The notes beneath the pieces were generated by a model. That model was not told where the DNA came from and made no database searches. It saw nothing but the letters and a program-made list of their open reading frames with translations. From Chthoniobacter flavus Ellin428 (GTDB taxonomy: Bacteria; Verrucomicrobiota; Verrucomicrobiia; Chthoniobacterales; Chthoniobacteraceae), in contig NZ_ABVL01000016.1 in NCBI RefSeq assembly GCF_000173075.1, forward strand, positions 62,001 through 126,000: 64,000 nt of DNA, in the 5' to 3' direction. Made by a program: the position numbers and the translations under genes. This document shows, piece by piece, positions 26,454 to 35,828 of the stretch (position 1 is its first letter; each line of letters opens with the position of its first letter).

Positions 26454-28031
26454 ATGATTGCGGAAATTCAACGTCGTCGCACTTTTGCCATTATCTCGCA
26501 TCCGGACGCCGGAAAGACCACGCTTACAGAGAAGCTGCTCCTCTATGGCGGTGCCGTCCAGTTGGCGGGTTCCGTAACCGCACGTAAAAATGCGAGAGCC
26601 ACGACCAGTGACTGGATGGAGCTGGAAAAGCAGCGCGGAATCTCGGTTTCGAGTACCGTTCTCCAATTTGATTATCATGGCTACAGGGTTAATCTCCTCG
26701 ATACCCCTGGTCATAAAGACTTTTCGGAAGATACTTATCGGGTGCTGACTGCGGTCGACGCCGTGGTCATGGTCATTGATGCCGCCAAAGGTATCGAAGC
26801 GCAGACCCGCAAGCTCTTCGAGGTGTGCCGCCGCCGCGGGGTGCCGATTTTCACTTTCATGAACAAGTGCGATCGGCCGACCCGAGATCCGCTGAATCTG
26901 CTGGATGAACTGGAGAGCGTGCTGGGGATTGGCGCCTTTCCGGTGAACTGGCCGCTCGGCACAGGGACCAGCTTCCGAGGGGTTTACGACCGCCAGCAGA
27001 AGTCCGTGCACCTCTTCGAACGCACCCCGCAGGGCGCCTATCGCGCCCCGGTGCAGGTCGGTTCGCTGGCTGAGCCGTTTGTCCGCGAACGGCTGGACGA
27101 TTCGGATTATCACCGCGCGGTCGAGGAACTCGAGATGCTCGACATCGCCGGCGTGGAATACGACGCGCAGAAGGTGCATCACGGTGAGCAGACCCCGGTC
27201 TTTTTCGGCTCGGCGATGAACAACTTTGGCGTGCAGTTGCTTCTCGACGCTTTTCTGGAGCGTTCCCTGCCGCCGCAGCCCCGCCACGTGGGGGAGAAAG
27301 TCATCGCACCCGAGACGCCGGCTTTCTCCGGGTTCGTTTTCAAGATTCAGGCGAATATGGATCCGCGGCACCGCGACCGCATCGCCTTCGTGCGCATCTG
27401 CTCCGGAAAATTTAACCGAGATATGACAGTCACGCACACGCGCACCGGCAAACGGGTGCGGTTGGCCAGTGCTCACCGGCTCTTTGGCCAGGAACGCGAG
27501 ACGGTCGACGAAGCTTATGCGGGCGATGTGATCGGCCTGGTGGGCCATACGGAATTCGGCATCGGCGACACGCTGACTACCGACCCGTCTATCAGCTACC
27601 AGGAGATCCCGCGCTTCCCGCCAGAGTGTTTCGCGTTCCTGCACAATCCGAATCCCGGCAAGTTCAAGCAGTTCCGCCAGGGCGTGGAGCAACTCTTGCA
27701 GGAAGGTGTGGTGCAGGTCTTCGACTTGCGCGATTCGATCCAAAAGATCCCGCTCCTCGCTGCTGTCGGTCCGCTGCAATTCGAAGTGGTGCAATACCGC
27801 CTCGAGAGCGAATACGGCGCGCCGTCCACCTTGGAAAATGCCTCGTGGGACGCCTTCCGCTGGTTGCCCGCCGGCGTGGATGTGAAAGCCGTGAAGCTGC
27901 CCACCGGCTGCCGCCTCGCTTACGATGCCGCCGGCCTGCCCGGCGTGCTCTTTCCCAGCGCGTGGACGCGGAAATACTTTGGCGAACTGAACGGCGGGAT
28001 GGAGCTCTTTGACCTGCCACCGGAAGGGTAG
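26454..28031 (+). CDS. prfC: Peptide chain release factor 3
   Basis: RF3, the GTPase that recycles RF1/RF2 from the ribosome after termination. The chosen ATG at 26454 gives 'MIAEIQRRRTFAIISHPDAG' (525 residues, normal). G1 is 'SHPDAGKTTLTEKLLLYGGA', G2/G3 'EKQRGISVSSTVLQF' and 'DTPGHKDFSEDTYRVLTAVD', G4 'MNKCDR', followed by 'LGIGAFPVNWPLGTG', 'VFKIQANMDPRHRDRIAFVR' and the C-terminal 'FEVVQYRLESEYGAP', all characteristic of RF3 rather than EF-G. It stands alone, divergent from the FHA-REC gene. Confidence 0.96.
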   Translation: MIAEIQRRRTFAIISHPDAGKTTLTEKLLLYGGAVQLAGSVTARKNARATTSDWMELEKQRGISVSSTVLQFDYHGYRVNLLDTPGHKDFSEDTYRVLTAVDAVVMVIDAAKGIEAQTRKLFEVCRRRGVPIFTFMNKCDRPTRDPLNLLDELESVLGIGAFPVNWPLGTGTSFRGVYDRQQKSVHLFERTPQGAYRAPVQVGSLAEPFVRERLDDSDYHRAVEELEMLDIAGVEYDAQKVHHGEQTPVFFGSAMNNFGVQLLLDAFLERSLPPQPRHVGEKVIAPETPAFSGFVFKIQANMDPRHRDRIAFVRICSGKFNRDMTVTHTRTGKRVRLASAHRLFGQERETVDEAYAGDVIGLVGHTEFGIGDTLTTDPSISYQEIPRFPPECFAFLHNPNPGKFKQFRQGVEQLLQEGVVQVFDLRDSIQKIPLLAAVGPLQFEVVQYRLESEYGAPSTLENASWDAFRWLPAGVDVKAVKLPTGCRLAYDAAGLPGVLFPSAWTRKYFGELNGGMELFDLPPEG

Positions 28032-28103
28032 AGCGGCTCGCGCGCAAACGCGCCTTTTGCTACAACGACGCGCGTCAACTCGACATCGCCGTGCCGAATC
28101 TTT

Positions 28104-28134
28104 CTTCTCTGCGTCTCCGCGTCTCTGCGTTTTA
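28104..28134. repeat. Short tandem 'ctctgcgtctccgcgt' repeat
   Basis: Degenerate tandem units of about 9 bases ('ctctgcgt', 'ctccgcgt', 'ctctgcgt') run for about 30 bases and end in 'tttaaaaaat'. They lie in the convergent gap between prfC and the DAHP synthase gene. Similar low-complexity 'ctctgcgtct' units occur in intergenic DNA of many bacteria; function is unknown. Confidence 0.5.
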
Positions 28135-28152
28135 AAAAATAAACCCGCCCGC

Positions 28153-29169
28153 TTACAGCGAGCGGCCGACGGCCTCGGCGACCTTCTTCACGCGGGCGAC
28201 GAGATCCTGGAACTCATGCGGCAGGAGGGCCTGCTCGCCATCGCTCTTCGCATGCTCGGGGTCGTTGTGCATTTCCGTCATGATCGCATCCGCGCCGGCG
28301 GCGACGGCGGCCACGGCCATGCTGGCCACGTGTTCGCGCAGGCCAATGCCGTGCGTGGGATCGACGACCACCGGGAGGTGCGTCTCCTTCTTGAGGACGG
28401 GGACAGCGTTCAGGTCGAGCGTGTTGCGGGTGTAGGTCTCGAAAGTGCGGATGCCGCGTTCGCAGAGCAGCACTTTGAAATTGCCTTCGGCGAGGATGTA
28501 TTCGGCCGACATGAGCAGGTCCTTGATGGTGGCGGACATGCCGCGCTTGAGCATCACGGGCAAGCGCGAACGGCCGACTTCCTTGAGCAGGCTGAAGTTC
28601 TGCATATTCCGGGCGCCCACCTGGAGGCAGTCCGCGTATTCCTCGACCATCTCGAGTTGCTTGGTGTCCATGATCTCGGTGATCACAGGCAGGCCGGTCT
28701 CCTTGCGCGCTTCGGCGAGGAGTTTGAGGCCCTCGAGGCCGAGGCCTTGGAAAGCGTAGGGCGACGTGCGGGGCTTGAAGGCGCCGCCGCGCAGGATGCT
28801 GGCGCCGGCCTTCTTCACCTCTTTGGCGATGCCGATGATCTGCTCGCGGCTCTCCACGCTGCAGGGGCCGCTCATGAGGACGATGTTCGCCTCGCCGATC
28901 GTGACGTCGCCGATCTTTACGTGTGAATGGTTGCCGCCGCGGAATTCGCGCGAGACGAGCTTGTAAGGCTTGAGCACCGGGGTGACGCTTTCGACGCCCG
29001 GAATGGCCGCCAAGGGCTTCACGCGGATGGCGGCGTCATCGCCGATCACACCGATCACGGTGCGCATCGCGCCCTTACTGATATCGACCTTAAAGCCCCA
29101 CTCCTCGATACGCTCGACGATGTGGGCGATTTGGGCTTCGGTGGCCTCGGGAGTGGTGACTATGATCAT
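28153..29169 (-). CDS. aroF: 3-deoxy-7-phosphoheptulonate (DAHP) synthase, ACT/ferredoxin-like type
   Basis: First enzyme of the shikimate pathway, condensing phosphoenolpyruvate and erythrose-4-phosphate. The 338-residue protein starts at the ATG 29169 with the small N-terminal ferredoxin-like regulatory domain ('MIIVTTPEATEAQIAHIVER', 'TVIGVIGDDAAIRVKPL'), as in the Thermotoga-type family. The barrel has 'LMSGPCSVESREQIIGIA', 'RGGAFKPRTSPYAFQGLG', 'QVGARNMQNFSLLKEVG', 'VMLKRGMSATIKDLL' and 'VVVDPTHGIGLREHVASMA', all catalytic or metal-site segments. Feedback control by an aromatic amino acid is usual for this architecture. Residues upstream of 29169 in the open frame do not look coding. Confidence 0.95.
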   Translation of the reverse strand: MIIVTTPEATEAQIAHIVERIEEWGFKVDISKGAMRTVIGVIGDDAAIRVKPLAAIPGVESVTPVLKPYKLVSREFRGGNHSHVKIGDVTIGEANIVLMSGPCSVESREQIIGIAKEVKKAGASILRGGAFKPRTSPYAFQGLGLEGLKLLAEARKETGLPVITEIMDTKQLEMVEEYADCLQVGARNMQNFSLLKEVGRSRLPVMLKRGMSATIKDLLMSAEYILAEGNFKVLLCERGIRTFETYTRNTLDLNAVPVLKKETHLPVVVDPTHGIGLREHVASMAVAAVAAGADAIMTEMHNDPEHAKSDGEQALLPHEFQDLVARVKKVAEAVGRSL

Positions 29170-29429
29170 GGCAAGGGGCGAGGACAGTAGCCGGGCCGCT
29201 TGGGAGGGCAAACGTTTTCTGGGGCGACATTGGAGGGTGGATGGGGAGTGCTTGATGCCCGGTCCCGGGCGCTTGATTCCTCCGGGGCCGTAAGAGCACT
29301 GAGTTCCGAACTCGGATTGTGGGAGATCAGGCCCTTCGTCCATAGTCCAAAGAGTCCAATCGCGAAAAATTCTTATCACCCGGACGTGCACCGGTTGACA
29401 CCTCAAAAAGATTCTGCTCCGATGCGCCC

Positions 29430-29702
29430 GTGAAATTTTTCCTCCCCCTCGCCCTGTTTGTTGCTTTCGCCTTTTCCGCCTGCAATACGCTCGAGAATCG
29501 GCGCAGTTTCTATTCGAACGAGAAGGTGCACGGGCCGTACACGCGTGAATTGGCGGAAGGCACTTGGGGCAACCCCAAGACGGTGGATCAGCAGTATGAC
29601 CAGACCCGTCGGGAGGCGCGTCGGCCGAAGCTGACCCAGCCGAAGGCCACGCCGAGTACCACGATCGTGCCATCCGCCGGAGCGGATGCGGTGCTGCAGT
29701 AG
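29430..29702 (+). CDS. Small hypothetical lipoprotein
   Basis: A 90-residue product from a GTG start at 29430: 'MKFFLPLALFVAFAFSACNT' is a signal peptide with lipobox F-S-A-C, so acylation at the cysteine is expected. The remainder is polar and Pro/Thr/Arg-rich, with no recognised domain. A 'ttgaca' box at 29394 upstream could be a -35 element, though no good -10 is seen. The 260-base gap to the DAHP synthase start also contains promoter DNA for that divergent gene. Confidence 0.6.
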   Translation: MKFFLPLALFVAFAFSACNTLENRRSFYSNEKVHGPYTRELAEGTWGNPKTVDQQYDQTRREARRPKLTQPKATPSTTIVPSAGADAVLQ

Positions 29703-29856
29703 TTAATAGCCAGCGCTGGAGTGTCGGTGGTGGACGGTCAGTCCATGGGAGGCTGAGCGTATGAACGAACTCATGCTGGCGAAGTGAGCTCCAGCGAAGG
29801 CGCGCGGCTTCGATTTTGCATTCGCCCGGGGCGCGACGGGCGACTAGCTTGCGGGC

Positions 29857-31151
29857 ATGAAGATGACCCGGTGCCGGCTGCTGTTGTGTTTGTGGGTGGG
29901 GAGTTTGATTACGCTTGGGCCGCCGGGGCGCGCCCTCGACATCCATGAGCATCGGCAGATCGCTTCGGCTCCTTCCCATGGCTCCTACCTTTCCCCTCGC
30001 GGCGTTGCGCCTGCAGGTGGCTGGCACGGAACGCCGTGGGGTTGCCGCTGGGTAGTACCGACGTCGCCGTGGAAAGCATTCCCAAGGTGCCGGAGATCGG
30101 CTGCGACTATCTCATTACCGTGGCCGACGATTTTATCGTCGAGGTGTATCATAACGGAAAAAGGGTGCCGGATGCGCAGCGGCAATTGCTCGCGGAAATC
30201 TTTGGGGCCACGGCGGAGAAGATTCAGGTCGCCGTGCACGAAGGCGACTGGCTCGTCTTTCACGTGGTGCAGGATCGCCTGCGCTGGGGCGGAAGCAAAT
30301 ACTTCGCGGTCGCGGGATGTCTTGCGGAAAATCGTTTCGGTTTCGTTTCCGATCCCGCATCCGGTGCATGGAGTGCGTGCGATGATCCCGCGAAGGTGCA
30401 CGACTTCATTTCCAGGCGCGATGCCGGCCGGAACAATCGCGCGCGGGTGATCGATGTCCCATGGGGTGGGGGCGACGAGAACATCAAGCGGTATGCCGGG
30501 AAGGATTTTCCTGGCAAAGGGCTGTGGGGGGGCGCGCCTTCCACGTGGATCAAGTTTATCGCTGTCGGGCCGACGACGATGGAAGCGAATGCCAGCCCGG
30601 ATGAAGCGAGCGAATCCGCGGTGCTGCCGAAATCAGTGCAGCCCAAACGCTGGTCGGTGCAAGTGCTCTCCGCCATCTACGGGATCTCCGGCAAGGACGC
30701 CGATGTCACCGGGAAAGTGCGGGAGCACGTGGAGAAACTGCGCCACAAATTCTCCGTGAACCCGACAGATCTCGGTGCGGACCCGAACCCCTATTGGAAC
30801 AAGCGCCTGCACGTCATCTACATGAAAGACGGCGTGCGTCGGGAGCAGTGGCGCAATGAAAACGAAGATATCCTGCCGGAGAGCTTTTACTGCCCGCAGG
30901 ATGCCGGCGAATTCCGCACGTGGCTGCCCGAGACGCGCTGGTTCGGCGAGCAACCGGATATCCAGTTCCATGCCGACCAGACGTTTACCTCGCCCGGCAT
31001 TCCCGGCACGCATCGCTGGGAAGCGACCGGTCCCGCCGCGCTGCGTCTTACATGGGACGGCGGCCGCGTGGTGAATTGCAAATTCGATTACACGTGGAGC
31101 AGCTTTTCCGAAGTGGGCAACGGGCGAACTGTCTTCCACCTGAGCAAGTGA
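29857..31151 (+). CDS. Hypothetical secreted protein, probably frameshifted
   Basis: The ATG at 29857 opens 'MKMTRCRLLLCLWVGSLITL', a signal peptide, but the frame degenerates within about 120 bases. A long clean frame covers about 30036-31151 and starts mid-domain ('GLPLGSTDVAVESIPKVPEI', 'TVADDFIVEVYHNGKRVP', ending 'SSFSEVGNGRTVFHLSK'). The third frame between them contains a plausible bridge ('FPLAALRLQVAGT'). Two single-base insertions between about 29950 and 30035 would give one protein of about 430 residues. The C-terminal part looks like a beta-rich extracellular domain, but I do not recognise it. The stop overlaps the next start by one base. Confidence 0.55.
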
Positions 31152-31726
31152 TGCAATCGCTCCGCGGCCTCGTGGCTATTGCCGTCGTCGCTTTGTGCCT
31201 GCTCGTTCAGGCGGAGGCGAAGGAGTTGCCGGAAATGATCTTGAAGCGGCTGCCGCAGACGCTCGGAGGTTGCGGGCGAGGAGAGGCGCGGGATTACGGC
31301 AACCCGCGGCTCGGATGGTCCGTCGCCTACAATTCAGACGGAGTAGTCATCACTGTCTACGCCTACGATCAAGGACACGAGCATATCGCGGATGGCATCG
31401 CTGATCAGGCGATCCGGGACAGTTTCACGATGGCCCGGAAAGATATCCAGATCGCCGCGGCGAAAGGCATGTACTCCGATGTCGAGGATCGCAGCGAGGG
31501 AAAGGAAACGTACGAGGGGATGGAGATGCTCTATGCCCGATATCGGTTCACGTTTGCCCAGGGGAAGGTAGTCGGCGTGCGTGCGGCCTCGGAGATCCAC
31601 ATCTTCGGTGTGCGCGACCATATCATTAAGATTCGCGTGACCGCGGCTTTGCAGGACGGCGCGACGCTCGAAAAGGTAATGGAGGAGTTCATCCCTGCGC
31701 TGGTCAAAGCGATCCAGAATCCGTGA
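31151..31726 (+). CDS. Hypothetical secreted protein
   Basis: A 191-residue protein. 'MQSLRGLVAIAVVALCLLVQ' is a signal peptide ending at A-E-A. The mature chain has a pattern of strands and helices ('LGWSVAYNSDGVVITVYAYD', 'YEGMEMLYARYRFTFAQG', 'SEIHIFGVRDHIIKIRVTAA') and a C-terminal helix 'VMEEFIPALVKAIQN'. I cannot name the family. The ATG overlaps the previous stop by one base, so the two are translationally coupled and may work together in the envelope. Confidence 0.65.
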   Translation: MQSLRGLVAIAVVALCLLVQAEAKELPEMILKRLPQTLGGCGRGEARDYGNPRLGWSVAYNSDGVVITVYAYDQGHEHIADGIADQAIRDSFTMARKDIQIAAAKGMYSDVEDRSEGKETYEGMEMLYARYRFTFAQGKVVGVRAASEIHIFGVRDHIIKIRVTAALQDGATLEKVMEEFIPALVKAIQNP

Positions 31727-32155
31727 AACGCGGTGGTTCATCGCGGTCCGGAGGACAGCAGAAATGGAACTTCATTCGCGTTTCAAGCCGGCGCTGAGGA
31801 CCAGGCGGCGATTCGGTGGTGTTGGGCGCGCAAGGGCAACTATTCGCTAACTGCCCTCCGCTCGTAGCCGGCTGGGCCGAGGGCGCCTTCAGCGATCCAG
31901 ACAGTTAAGTTATGCGGCGATGTTATCTGTTCTGATCCAGCAGATTGGTGGAGTGGGGGGTGAAAGCGCAATTATTCGCTAACAAACAGCATTTGGCGTC
32001 GCGGATTATCGTTCGAGGGACGCATTAGTTATCGAGGGCGACGCATTGATTCTACCCGCGGAAAAAGCATCGTCTGCTAGCGATCTATTAAATTTAAAAT
32101 GTTTCCATCGCTAATTGTAATGGTTTATATGGATTAAATAGCAGTTATAACATCT
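31727..32155. other. Intergenic region, AT-rich at its end
   Basis: This 429-base gap has no open frame that looks coding. It is GC-rich at first and becomes clearly AT-rich from about 32040 to 32155, just before the PAS gene, consistent with a promoter. I see no obvious stem-loop or repeat. Confidence 0.5.
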
Positions 32156-32749
32156 ATGGAATCCGTTACGTGCGCCACCAACCATGCTGAACTCGATGGG
32201 GTATCCAAATACCTCGAAGAACATGCGCTTCTCCAATTTGTCCTCGATCACAGTTCGGACCGCATCTTTTTCAAGGACAAGGACAGCCGTTTCATGCGCA
32301 TCAGCCGTTCGCTGGCCCGGCGCTTTGGTCTGCACGACGAAGACGAGATCGTGGGCAAAACGGATTTCGATTTCTTTTCGCCGGCGCACGCGCAGAACGC
32401 GCTCGAGGACGAGAAGAAGATCATGCAAACCGGCGAACCGATTTTCGGAAAGATCGAGCGCGAGACAATGCCCGATGGGAAGATCCGTTATGCCTACACG
32501 ACCAAGCTGCCCTTGCGGAATGAGAACGGAAGCATCGTGGGCACCTGCGGCATTTCGACGGACCTGGCGAAGCAGATGAACGATGAGGAAATGCTCGCGA
32601 AGAGTTACACGCTCCTCGGCGGCGCGCAGGTGGAGAAGATCATTGTCTATCTCCAGACCGCGCAGCGTCTCGTGAATTCAGCGCACGAGGAACTGCAGCA
32701 GAATCAGTTTCGGAACATGTGCCTCGCGGAGGAGCGCAAGAGGGAGTAG
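32156..32749 (+). CDS. PAS-domain protein without output domain
   Basis: A 197-residue cytosolic protein. Residues about 18-140 form one PAS/PAC sensor domain ('LLQFVLDHSSDRIFFKDKDS', 'EIVGKTDFDFFSPAHAQN', 'GTCGISTDL' at its end). A helical tail follows ('EEMLAKSYTLLGGAQVEKII' and on), which could form a coiled coil. No kinase, GGDEF or DNA-binding domain is present and the stop is clean, so it must act through another protein or be a truncated remnant. It is convergent with rnd, 8 bases away. Confidence 0.8.
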   Translation: MESVTCATNHAELDGVSKYLEEHALLQFVLDHSSDRIFFKDKDSRFMRISRSLARRFGLHDEDEIVGKTDFDFFSPAHAQNALEDEKKIMQTGEPIFGKIERETMPDGKIRYAYTTKLPLRNENGSIVGTCGISTDLAKQMNDEEMLAKSYTLLGGAQVEKIIVYLQTAQRLVNSAHEELQQNQFRNMCLAEERKRE

Positions 32750-32757
32750 CAGCGCAC

Positions 32758-33816
32758 TTACACCCCCAGCGTGGCCCGTTGCCAGGGAAGCATGCGCGCG
32801 GTGGCTTCGGCGCCGTTGGCGGCGAGACTTTCGAGCATGCTCTTTGGGGCGATGAGTGACGGGTCGAGCTTGAGCTCGGCGGCCGCGGCGTCCCGCTTGG
32901 TCTTGAGTTCCCGGAAGCGGGCTTCCTCGTCGCGCGTGGGGCGCGGGCGCGGTTTGCGGATGATCTTCGGCCATTCGCTCTCGGGCAGGGCCTTGGCTGT
33001 TTCCACGGCCTCGTAGAAACGCCGCCGCCGGGGGCCGTGAAGCTGGGAGAAATCGACTTCCTGGTCGCGGTCGAGTTTTGCGGCGGCTTCGATGAGCTGT
33101 TCGCTGTGCAGGATGTGGAAGGTGGGGCGATCGACGGCCTGGGCCTCGGCTTCACGCCAGTGCCACAGCGCGCGCAGGATGGCGGAGGCGCGGCCGCGCA
33201 GGTCCTTGCTGCCGGTGATACGCCAGACTTCCTCAGGATCGCGTTCCTTGGTGATCGCCGATGCGGCGACGGCCTTATCGCAGCTTTGGCGGAACCATTC
33301 CATGCGGTCGAGCCGGGTGAGCTCGGCCTCGAGGATGCCGGCGATCTCGAGCAGGTAGTGGGTGTCCTTGACGGCGTAGTCGGCCATCTGCGGCGACAGC
33401 GGACGCCGAGCCCAATTGGCCTTTTGCGAGGCCTTGGTCAGCGCGACGTCGAAGTAGCGCTTGATGAGTGCGGCCAGGCTGAACTCCTCGATGCCGCAAA
33501 GGCGCGCGGCGATCATCGTATCGAAGACTGGTGCGGTGACGGTAAAGCCCACGCGGCGCAGCAGACGCAGGTCGTAATCGGCCCCGTGAATGATCAGCTC
33601 CTTGCCGGCAAACGCCTCGAAAAGCGGTTGCAGGGAGATGCCTGCGAGCGGATCGATCAGGAGATCGTGTCCGGGGACACTGATCTGGATGAGGCACAGC
33701 TTTTCAAAATAACAGTGAAGGCTGTCCGCCTCGGTATCGATCGGGATGCGAGGGTGCGGTGCAAGCAACGGTGGCACCGCTTGCAAAGCCTCGGCGGTGT
33801 CAATCAACGGCTGCAT
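32758..33816 (-). CDS. rnd: Ribonuclease D
   Basis: 3'-5' exoribonuclease for tRNA end maturation, 352 residues. The DEDDy exonuclease motifs are 'IPIDTEADSLHCYFEKLCL' (D-x-E), 'IIHGADYDLRLL' (D) and 'YAVKDTHYLLEI' (Y-x-x-x-D). The HRDC domain follows around residues 205-290. The start at 33816 is one base after the rho stop, so it is the last gene of the coaE-rho-rnd run. Confidence 0.93.
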   Translation of the reverse strand: MQPLIDTAEALQAVPPLLAPHPRIPIDTEADSLHCYFEKLCLIQISVPGHDLLIDPLAGISLQPLFEAFAGKELIIHGADYDLRLLRRVGFTVTAPVFDTMIAARLCGIEEFSLAALIKRYFDVALTKASQKANWARRPLSPQMADYAVKDTHYLLEIAGILEAELTRLDRMEWFRQSCDKAVAASAITKERDPEEVWRITGSKDLRGRASAILRALWHWREAEAQAVDRPTFHILHSEQLIEAAAKLDRDQEVDFSQLHGPRRRRFYEAVETAKALPESEWPKIIRKPRPRPTRDEEARFRELKTKRDAAAAELKLDPSLIAPKSMLESLAANGAEATARMLPWQRATLGV

Positions 33817-33817
33817 G

Positions 33818-35220
33818 CTAACCGCGCAACCCCGTGAGCAGAAGCTCAGCGTTTGACTTGGTTGACTTCAGCGCGTGGATAAGCACTTCGGTCGCCTCAA
33901 TGGGCGGAAGCGCGGCGAGCTGACGGCGCAAGACATTCACCTTGGCGAATTCCTGCGGATGGTAGAGCAGTTCATCGCGGCGGGTGGCCGAGTTGATGAT
34001 ATTGATAGCCGGGAAGACGCGCTTGTCCGAGAGGCTGCGGTCGAGGTGCAGTTCCATGTTGCCGGTGCCCTTGTATTCCTCGAAGATGAGGTCATCCATG
34101 CGGCTGTTCGTTTCCACGAGCGCGGTGGCAAGGATGGTGAGGCTGCCGCCTTCCTCGGTATTCCGCGCGGCGCCAAAGAATTTCTTCGGCTTCACGAGTG
34201 CCTTGGCATCGACGCCGCCAGACATCGTGCGGCCCTTGCCGCCCTGGAGATTGTTATAGCCGCGGGAGAGACGGGTGATCGAGTCGAGGAGAATGACCAC
34301 GTGCTTGCGGAGTTCCACGAGGCGCTTGGCGCGTTCGCTGACGACCTCGGCCACCTGGGTATGACGGTTTGGACCTTCGTCGAAGGTGGAGCTGTAAATT
34401 TCGCAATTCACCGAGCGGCGGAAATCGGTGACTTCCTCGGGGCGCTCGTCGATGAGCAGGAGGATGAGATGGGTCTCTGGCGAATTGGCGAGAATCGACT
34501 GCGCGATATCCTTGAGCAGCACGGTCTTGCCGGTGCGCGGCGGGGCGACGATCAGGCCCCGCTGGCCGCGGCCAAGCGGGGAGATGAGATCGATGGCGCG
34601 CGGGGTGATCGACTTGTGCCGCGTGTTCTCGAGGATGATGCGCTCCGTGGGATGCAGCGCCGTGAGGCGATCGAACTCGATGGTCTCCTTCCACGAATCC
34701 ACCGGGATGTCCTCGATGTGGAGAACCCGCTCGATGGTCATGAACTTTTCACGATCGCGGGGCGGGCGAATCCTGGCGGCGACGCGGTTGCCGTTGCGGA
34801 GGAAGAACTGGCGCTCGACTTGGGCAGGCACATAGACGTCCTGCGGCAGGGAGCGGAAATTGTAGCGCGGCCAGCGCAGGAAGCCAGAGCCCTGCGGGGC
34901 CAGTTCGAGAATGCTCGTCGGCGAAGAGTTCGGTACCGCGCTGGGCGTAGGCGCGGAGGAGATCGAAAACGATGTGGTGCCGGGTCTTGTCGGGATTGAT
35001 GCGGAAACGCAGCGCGGTGGCGCGTTCGAGCAATTGGTTGACGCGTCTCGCGATGCAGTTCGTCGATCCAGAGTTGGGCGGGAACCGGAATGGGCGGTTC
35101 GACTGGCGCCGCGGGCATGGCAGCGGGAGCGGTGACCGCTGCCGGGGCCGTGCCGGGCGTGTTCGCGGCGGCAGCCACGGCTTCCTCCGGCGGCGGCGTG
35201 CTGTCGGCTGGATCAGCCAT
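33818..35220 (-). CDS. rho: Transcription termination factor Rho, frameshifted twice
   Basis: Hexameric RNA helicase that ends transcription. The ATG at 35220 overlaps the coaE end and gives 'MADPADSTPPPEEAVAAAAN', an Ala/Pro-rich N-terminal extension. After 'WIDELHRET' (about 35043) the frame shifts; the next frame has the Rho-N helices 'RFRINPDKTRHHIVFDLLRA'. At about 34915 it shifts again, after which 'GFLRWPRYNFRSLPQDVYVP' (RNA-binding cold-shock-like part) leads into the ATPase: Walker A 'VAPPRTGKTVLLKD', Walker B 'ILLLIDERPEEVTDF', the Q-loop region 'LQGGKGRTMSGGVDAKALVK' and end 'TGLRG'. Each break is fixed by removing one base. An intact rho would be about 466 residues. Confidence 0.92.
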
Positions 35221-35818
35221 GGAAGCGACGTTGGAGGGCTCCGGCGAGGAGTCGGGACTGTCGGTCGAGACAGGATTCGCTGGAGTCGTTCCAGATGAGG
35301 TAGTCGGCTTGCGCGACTTTCGTCGTGAGGTCGAGCTGCGAGGCGATGATGTTTTCGGCAATGTCGTTTGGAAGTTGGCGTTGATCGCGGAGCCGGGCCC
35401 GTTGGGTAACGGGCGAACAGGCGACAACAATCACCGCGGCAAAATGGCTTTGGGCGTTGGTCTCGTAGAGCAGTGGAATGTCTGCGCAGAACCAGTGATC
35501 GCTGCGCGCCGCATTTTCTGCCTCCTCCATCCAGCGGTCACGGATGATGGGATGGAGTATCTGCTCAAGTTGACGCCGTCTGGCCGAATTGGCAAAGACA
35601 ATTTCACGCAGCCGCCCGCGGTCAGGTCGTCCGTCAAGGCTGATCACGTCCTGGCCGAAGGCCTCCGCGACGGCTTTTTGGACACCGGCGTCACTCGCGA
35701 GGAGCTCATGCGCGCAGCGGTCGGCGTCAAAAAAGGTCGCCGGCAAATGGCGGCGGAGCGCAGCGGAAAAACTCGATTTTCCCGTCGCAACGCCACCCGT
35801 TATGCCTAGCGCCGGCAC
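35213..35818 (-). CDS. coaE: Dephospho-CoA kinase
   Basis: Last step of coenzyme A synthesis: phosphorylates the 3'-OH of dephospho-CoA. It has 201 residues, normal length. The P-loop is 'GITGGVATGKSSFSAAL', followed by 'FFDADRCAHELLA', the CoA domain 'VIVVACSPVTQRARLRDQRQ' and 'ADYLIWNDSS', all typical. Its start is 10 bases after the pilus secretin stop and its end overlaps rho by 8 bases ('atggctga'), so it probably lies in a continuous transcript from the pilus genes into rho and rnd. Confidence 0.93.
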   Translation of the reverse strand: MPALGITGGVATGKSSFSAALRRHLPATFFDADRCAHELLASDAGVQKAVAEAFGQDVISLDGRPDRGRLREIVFANSARRRQLEQILHPIIRDRWMEEAENAARSDHWFCADIPLLYETNAQSHFAAVIVVACSPVTQRARLRDQRQLPNDIAENIIASQLDLTTKVAQADYLIWNDSSESCLDRQSRLLAGALQRRFHG

Positions 35819-35828
35819 TGCCGCCTGA

